The position numbers were made by a program, and so were the translations under genes. Below, piece by piece: positions 5,923 through 6,036 of a DNA stretch of 6,036 bases (the first letter of the stretch is position 1; each line of letters starts with the position of its first letter). The notes below the pieces were generated by a model. It was not told the origin of the DNA, did no database searches, and worked only from the letters and a program-made list of their open reading frames with translations. Source of the DNA: Planctomycetota bacterium (GTDB lineage Bacteria; Planctomycetota; Planctomycetia; Pirellulales; Lacipirellulaceae); contig JAKEIB010000172.1 in the NCBI GenBank assembly GCA_022614705.1, forward strand, positions 1 to 6,036. Reading direction: 5' to 3'.

Positions 5923-6036
5923 TTCACCACGGAGGACTTGGCGCGGCGTAGCCGCAACCAAATTGTCTACTTGGAGTTACGTCTATTTCATTTGAAAATT
6001 TGCGCGGCGTGCAAAGAAACGAAACGTTAGTTTCAC
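5923..6036 (+). repeat. Intergenic repeat element, copy 3 (cut by window end)
   Basis: This 114-bp module differs from copy 2 at two positions and from copy 1 at four. It starts with TTCACCACGGAGGACTTGG and reaches TTAGTTTCAC at the last base of the window, so the rest of the element probably continues outside. It begins 26 bp upstream of the ygeW start codon, in the region expected to hold that gene's promoter. An internal GCGGC-GTA-GCCGC forms a small hairpin, as in the other copies. Confidence 0.85.

Noticed and set aside
1803..6036. CRISPR-like array, because of repeated units
   Set aside because: The units are 114 bp, more than 1.4 kb apart, and separated by genes, with no regular spacers or cas genes.

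Overview
The window is a four-gene catabolic island in a GC-rich bacterium. Two + strand genes face two - strand genes. In order they encode a fold-type II pyridoxal-phosphate (PLP) enzyme (298-1788, +), an SsnA-type amidohydrolase (2050-3375, +), a carbamate kinase (3788-4750, -) and a knotted, YgeW-type carbamoyltransferase (4865-5896, -). No RNA gene, CRISPR array or transposase gene is visible. The organism is most likely a planctomycete or a relative. That rests on remembered experience of intergenic repeats built from CACGGAGG/CACAGAG words, of ACGGACTTCAGTCCGT hairpins and of GGCACGCTCCGCGTGCC hairpins, plus the near absence of Shine-Dalgarno sites. It is an inference, not a proof.

Functionally, the set resembles the E. 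coli ygeW-ygeX-ygeY-hyuA-yqeA-ygfK-ssnA region and related anaerobe clusters linked to purine and nitrogen-heterocycle breakdown. The expected energy-yielding step is phosphorolysis of a carbamoylated (ureido) intermediate by the YgeW-like enzyme. This would give carbamoyl phosphate, from which carbamate kinase makes ATP. SsnA would deaminate or hydrolyse a ring compound or amine, and the PLP enzyme would act on an amino-acid-like intermediate, in the place E. coli fills with YgeX. The substrates cannot be read from the sequence. No ygeY, hyuA, ygfK or xanthine dehydrogenase homologue lies inside the window.

The gaps are filled with repeats. A 114-bp module occurs three times in the same orientation (1803-1916, 3387-3500, 5923-6036) with only four variable positions, all transitions. 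The first two copies continue into larger, nested palindromic elements ending in GTGGTAAATCA (1803-2044 and 3387-3790). The second seems to carry an extra ~177-bp insertion, and its end supplies the stop codon of the carbamate kinase gene. A fragment of the same family in inverted orientation, joined to a 17-bp perfect hairpin, sits just before the PLP gene. A different short palindrome lies between ygeW and the kinase. A third type is inserted in frame inside the PLP gene, adding roughly SPPLQGGVRGG to the protein. Bases 1-179 show no convincing gene.
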